Positions 60,633-64,000 of a stretch of DNA of 64,000 nt are shown here, piece by piece. How positions within the stretch are numbered: the stretch's first letter is position 1; the number at the start of each line of letters is the position of its first letter. The stretch spans positions 62,001 to 126,000 of the forward strand of contig NZ_JAKPBU010000002.1 of the NCBI RefSeq assembly GCF_022662495.1. Direction: 5' to 3'. Position numbers and translations under genes: made by a program. Origin of the DNA: Lysobacter sp. M2-1. GTDB taxonomy: Bacteria; Pseudomonadota; Gammaproteobacteria; Xanthomonadales; Xanthomonadaceae. A model generated the notes under the pieces. The model was not told the origin of the DNA and searched no databases. It worked only from the letters and a program-made list of their open reading frames with translations.

Positions 60633-61334
60633 TCAGCGTACCGGGACCCGGACCCGGCGCCCGTGCCACTCAAGAAGAACGCCATCGGGTTCGATCCGGG
60701 CAATGCTCGCTTCGCCGACGCGGTCGCCTTCGCCCAGACGCTGTCCGTCCAGGATCACGAACCTCCGTGTCGGATCCTCGTTCCACAGGTGCATGCTCAG
60801 CTTCAGCGGCGGCAATGCATTGCGGGTCTCCGCATCCAGTTCGCCGACCAGCAGCACGCGGCCGCTGTCGGCGGGAGCGACCGGCGCAATGGGGGCGGGT
60901 GGAGGCGCAGGCGTTGGCGGAGACGCTGGCGCTGGCGCAGGGATCGCGGTGCGGGTGGGCGCGTCGTCTCCGACGTCGGGCACAGGCGGCGCAGCCACGG
61001 TTGCGGAGGGTGCGGTCGCCACGGCTGCAGCGGGCCTGGCAGGCATGGGCGTACGAGCGGGGAGCGGCTCGGGCGTCGGTGACTCGGCAGGGAGCGGCCG
61101 TGTCGCCGTTCGTGCAGGCGGCGGAACGCTGGCGATCGGCGCCGGGCTCCGGTTCGCCAGCACCAGCCACGCAGCCAGCCCGAGCACTGCAGCCAACGGC
61201 ACCAGCCACCACCATCCCGGGAGGGCGCGCCCGCGGCGCAGCGGCGTGGGCGGCAGCTCGGTGTGCAGGTCGGGCGGAAGGCCGCGGCGCCGCTCGGCTT
61301 CGGACTTGCGCAGGGCTTCGAGGATCAGGGACAT
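60633..61334 (-). CDS. gspB: General secretion pathway protein B (GspB/ExeB-like)
   Basis: This 233-residue protein starts MSLILEALRKSEAERRRG, the GspB hallmark, followed by one membrane helix (WWWLVPLAAVLGLAAWLVLA), a long Pro/Ala-rich periplasmic linker and a C-terminal PulB-like domain (MHLWNEDPTRRFVILDGQRL). Together with ExeA it inserts the type II secretion secretin. It starts 18 bp after the ExeA-like gene. The rest of the type II cluster is not in the window. Confidence 0.92.
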   Translation of the reverse strand: MSLILEALRKSEAERRRGLPPDLHTELPPTPLRRGRALPGWWWLVPLAAVLGLAAWLVLANRSPAPIASVPPPARTATRPLPAESPTPEPLPARTPMPARPAAAVATAPSATVAAPPVPDVGDDAPTRTAIPAPAPASPPTPAPPPAPIAPVAPADSGRVLLVGELDAETRNALPPLKLSMHLWNEDPTRRFVILDGQRLGEGDRVGEASIARIEPDGVLLEWHGRRVRVPVR

Positions 61335-61352
61335 GGGTCGGGGCTCACAGGC

Positions 61353-62948
61353 CTACAGCTCGCGCTGCAACCGCGGGCCGGAATTTTCGCCGGCCAGCGC
61401 GATCAGCGTTTCGGAGCCGGCCACGCCGTCGGTCGGCAGGCCGCGCGCCTGCTGGAACCCACGTACTGCGGACGCCAGCGCGGTGTCGTAGCGGGGCGGA
61501 TTGATGTCCGGCTGCTTGAGTCGTTCGCGCAGCCAGGCCACGCCGGGGCCGGTACCACCCGGGAGCAGCGGTTGCGCCAGTTCGGCAGGACCAAGCCACA
61601 GTGCGAAGTAGCGGCCATCCCAGACGGTCTGCAGCGTGCTCCGGTCGATATCGATCGTACCTGTCGCCAGTCCCAGCCGCGCCCGTCGCGCGTCCGCACC
61701 CAGCAGCAGGGCCCAGCGTGGAGCGCCATCCTGCGCGCGCAACGCGAGCAGGATCGGGCGATCCAGCGCCAGCAGGCGATCGAGCGGTGCGCGTCCGGCG
61801 GCGCAGTGCACTCCCGCGGCAATGGCCGTGCAGCGCCCGGCATCGTCGACGGTGATGGCCGCAGCGGGCTGGTGCCACAGCGTGAGCAGTCGTTGCCACG
61901 TCGGTCGCGGCGAAGGCGCTTCCGCCTGCAGGCGCGCGGCGAGTGCTGGCGGTTCGAGGCGGGGCACAGCGGCAGGACGGATCGCCGCGGCCGCGGACGG
62001 CGTGGGCGCTTTCGTCGCCGCAGGCGCGGGAGCCGGCGCCGGTAGTGGCGATGGCCGCCACCATGCTGCGAGCGCCAGCACAGCGGCACCCGCCGCAACG
62101 ATCCAGGGCCATGGCACGCGCCTGCTGCCGGTGCGCGCGGGCAACGCCTCGTCCGCGGCCAGGTCCACGATGCGCTCGTCCAGGGCGGTGGCATCGCGCG
62201 CATAGCCGGCCAGCAGCGAGCGTTCGGCGATGACGTTGATCAGGCGCGGCACTCCGCCGGAGCGGGCATGGATACGCCGGAGCGCGCGCGCGGTGAAGGG
62301 GAAGCGTTGGCCACCGGCGATGCGATAGCGATGGCGCAGGTACTCCGCGGTTTCATCCGCATCCAGCGGCGTGAGATGGAAGCGCGCGGTGATCCGCTGG
62401 GAAAGCTGGCGCAGGTCCTCGCGCGCCAGCATCGCGCGCAGCTCCGGTTGGCCCAGCAACACGATCTGCAGCAGCTTCTGCGTGTCGGTTTCCAGGTTGG
62501 TGAGCAGGCGCACCTGTTCGAGCGCTTCCACCGACAGGTTCTGCGCCTCGTCGATCACCACCACCACGCGCAGGCCCTGCGCGTAGGCGTCGAGCAGGTA
62601 GGCGTTGAGCGCGTCGATCAACGCCTTGACGCTGCCACGCCTGTCGCCGACGTCGATATGCAATTCTTCGCAAATCGTTTCCAGCAGTTCGATCGCCGAT
62701 ACGCGCGGGTTCAGCACCAGGGCCACGCGCGTGTTCTGGGGAATCTGCTCCAGCAGCAATCGGCTCAGGGTGGTCTTGCCGGTGCCGACTTCCCCGGTGA
62801 GCTGCACAAAACCGCCGCTGCCGCCCTGGCCGATGCCGAACAGCAGGTGCGCGAGTGCGTCCCGGTGGCGCTCGCTGAGGAATACGAAGCGCGGGTCGGG
62901 CGTGATCGAGAACGGCGGTTCGGCCAGGCCGTAATGCTCGAGTACCAT
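61353..62948 (-). CDS. gspA: ExeA/GspA-like ATPase with peptidoglycan-binding domain
   Basis: This 531-residue membrane ATPase starts MVLEHYGLAEPPFSITPDPR. Walker A is GEVGTGKTT (K58) and Walker B is VVVVIDEAQNL. A membrane helix (WPWIVAAGAAVLALAAWW) follows about residue 285, then an Ala/Pro linker, and a C-terminal peptidoglycan-binding domain (PPRYDTALASAVRGFQQARG, LPTDGVAG). Together with GspB it helps the secretin cross the cell wall. Start 62948 fits the family N-terminus. Confidence 0.94.
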   Translation of the reverse strand: MVLEHYGLAEPPFSITPDPRFVFLSERHRDALAHLLFGIGQGGSGGFVQLTGEVGTGKTTLSRLLLEQIPQNTRVALVLNPRVSAIELLETICEELHIDVGDRRGSVKALIDALNAYLLDAYAQGLRVVVVIDEAQNLSVEALEQVRLLTNLETDTQKLLQIVLLGQPELRAMLAREDLRQLSQRITARFHLTPLDADETAEYLRHRYRIAGGQRFPFTARALRRIHARSGGVPRLINVIAERSLLAGYARDATALDERIVDLAADEALPARTGSRRVPWPWIVAAGAAVLALAAWWRPSPLPAPAPAPAATKAPTPSAAAAIRPAAVPRLEPPALAARLQAEAPSPRPTWQRLLTLWHQPAAAITVDDAGRCTAIAAGVHCAAGRAPLDRLLALDRPILLALRAQDGAPRWALLLGADARRARLGLATGTIDIDRSTLQTVWDGRYFALWLGPAELAQPLLPGGTGPGVAWLRERLKQPDINPPRYDTALASAVRGFQQARGLPTDGVAGSETLIALAGENSGPRLQREL

Positions 62949-63039
62949 GCGCAGGCGCCAGATGCGGGGCGGCAAGCGTGCCACGAATCGCCGCCGGCTT
63001 CACGGCGATGCCGCGATACTGCCTGCGCGGAGGTGAGCG

Positions 63040-63384
63040 ATGCAAAGCAAGCAACTGCGCTTCGGCCGCGGTTTCCGCGTGGCCTTCGATGTCCGCAAGG
63101 CCCAGGCCGCGGAAATGGTGCTCGAACCCGGTGCCAGCGAGGGCGACGCCAACAACCGCCACCGGGGCGCGGATCAATGGCTGTACGTGGTGTCGGGCAG
63201 CGGCGTGGCGGTGGTGGAGGGCGTGCGCGTGCCGCTGAAGCCGGGACGCCTGCTGGTGATCGAACGCGGCGAGCGGCACGAGGTGCGCAATACCGGGCGC
63301 ACTGTGCTGAAGACGCTCAACTTCTACTATCCGCCGGCATTCGATGCGGACGGGGATCCGGTGGGTCCGGGGCGCCGGCGCTGA
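63040..63384 (+). CDS. Cupin-domain protein
   Basis: This 114-residue cupin shows the first motif in NRHRGADQWLYVVSGSGVAVVEG and the second in PGRLLVIERGERHEVRNTG. The mature part ends FYYPPAFDADGDP. The function is unknown. A CGGAGGTG ribosome site precedes the ATG. It is divergent from the ExeA operon. Confidence 0.88.
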   Translation: MQSKQLRFGRGFRVAFDVRKAQAAEMVLEPGASEGDANNRHRGADQWLYVVSGSGVAVVEGVRVPLKPGRLLVIERGERHEVRNTGRTVLKTLNFYYPPAFDADGDPVGPGRRR

Positions 63385-63412
63385 GCGGACGGCCTGACGC
63401 GCCCACAGCGCG

Positions 63413-64000
63413 TTATTCCACGCGCCTGGCCTCGGCCGTCGCCAGGTTCTCCAGGTGCGCCTGGCTGCGCGGCCGCCCCAGCAGCGGCTGCGCGAACACC
63501 GCCAGCAGGATGATCGCCACCCCCAGATAGAACTGTGGCGACAGGTCGCGCTGCTCACCCAGCAGCAGCATCGCCAGGACGATTGCGTAGACCGGTTCCA
63601 GGTTCAGTGCCATCTGCGCGCCGAAGGCGCTCATGTGCCGCAGCGCCACCAGGGCCAGCGAAAACGGGAACAGGGTGCAGGCCAGCGCGAGCACCAGCAG
63701 CCACGCCATGTCGCGCGCGCCCGGCACCTCCAGCAATGGGCCGTCGAACACGGGAAACAGCGTGGCCATCGCGGGCGCCAGCAGGGTCAGGAGCACGGTG
63801 CCGGCGCCCAGTTCGATGCCGGTCACCGTCAGCGGATCGGCGCGCCCCACGAAACGCTTGTTGAGCGATCCGAAGATCGCAACCAGAGCCGCCGACATCA
63901 CGCCGACTGCGATGCCGCCGCGCAAGCCCGTGGGTACGCCGCCCACCACCAGCGCGACGCCCGGCAGCACGCCGATCCCGAGCGCGAGTTCGCGCCACGA
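63413..64000 (-). CDS. EamA/DMT-family transporter, C-terminal part (5' end outside window)
   Basis: The frame is open to the right edge of the window. It contains the second EamA repeat, with helices such as SAALVAIFGSLNKRFVGRAD, GIELGAGTVLLTLLAPAMAT, AWLLVLALACTLFPFSLALV and QMALNLEPVYAIVLAMLLLGE. The NLEPVYAIV stretch is characteristic. Substrate unknown; the family exports amino acids and other metabolites. The stop is at 63413. Confidence 0.88.
   Translation of the reverse strand, partial: SWRELALGIGVLPGVALVVGGVPTGLRGGIAVGVMSAALVAIFGSLNKRFVGRADPLTVTGIELGAGTVLLTLLAPAMATLFPVFDGPLLEVPGARDMAWLLVLALACTLFPFSLALVALRHMSAFGAQMALNLEPVYAIVLAMLLLGEQRDLSPQFYLGVAIILLAVFAQPLLGRPRSQAHLENLATAEARRVE

Overview
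The window is high-GC (about two thirds G+C by eye) chromosomal DNA that looks like a gammaproteobacterium of the Xanthomonadaceae, closest in style to Lysobacter, Luteimonas or Pseudoxanthomonas. The grounds are the basic Ala/Lys tail of the ribosomal THX protein, a Tat-exported class A beta-lactamase of L2 type, histidine use through HutF, an ExeA/GspB pair, many TonB, Tat and lipoprotein export signals, and dispersed GTAGGAGCG-type REP hairpins with a REP-type tyrosine transposase. No rRNA, tRNA or CRISPR array was recognised, and most of the window is ordinary housekeeping and accessory metabolism.

Layout. 1-5.1 kb: end of purF, a DUF455 protein whose start lies in a REP hairpin, a small lipoprotein, lpxH, gltX and a zur-type regulator. 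5.1-7.7 kb: a minus-strand run of MarR regulator, thioesterase, MFS transporter and cupin. 7.7-11.3 kb: a zinc locus. A Zur-box-like palindrome lies between a His/Glu-rich TonB receptor, translationally coupled to a DUF2938 protein, and a divergent MerC-family protein. 11.4-23.4 kb: dipeptidase, scattered hut genes (hutI, hutF, hutU), an alkylation-repair operon (ogt with an Ada-AlkA fusion), a nucleotide pyrophosphatase-like lipoprotein, a ThuA-like protein and small secreted proteins. 23.7-26.1 kb: an ECF sigma factor, an NrsF/DUF1109-like anti-sigma factor and a divergent formylglycine-enzyme-like secreted protein.

27.1-34.7 kb is the most accessory-looking part. Two overlapping, Sec-exported RHS-type genes (the first with three fibronectin-III-like repeats) end in an AT-richer C-terminal toxin-like domain. 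A small acidic putative immunity gene follows 5 bp later, then an IS-like scrap, a terminator, and a REP-associated transposase inside its own inverted repeats, which abut an Mrr-type membrane nuclease. 35.6-40.2 kb: a membrane protein, a MarR-GNAT fusion with a perfect palindromic operator, DUF2277, a GH5 cellulase, and an orphan phage-spike-like pair (gpV-type OB domain plus PAAR-like tip).

40.2-53.2 kb: MATE pump, DUF1697, a TolB-like propeller protein, membrane proteins, a Tat-exported amidohydrolase, a GH16 glucanase, a DHFR-like reductase, DUF1428, beta-lactamase, an NAD(P)-binding protein, a Tat-exported PLP enzyme and a GNAT acetyltransferase. 53.4-64 kb: DUF2207/LemA pair, a ClpP-fold lipoprotein, a second ECF operon (sigma, membrane protein, S4 RNA-binding protein), DUF4019, exported MsrA and MsrB, GspB/ExeA, a cupin and a partial DMT transporter.

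The best candidates for something undescribed are the RHS toxin/immunity tip, the Zur-controlled ZnuD-DUF2938-MerC group, the orphan spike/PAAR pair, and the NrsF-type sigma module with a secreted FGE-like protein that lacks the catalytic cysteines.
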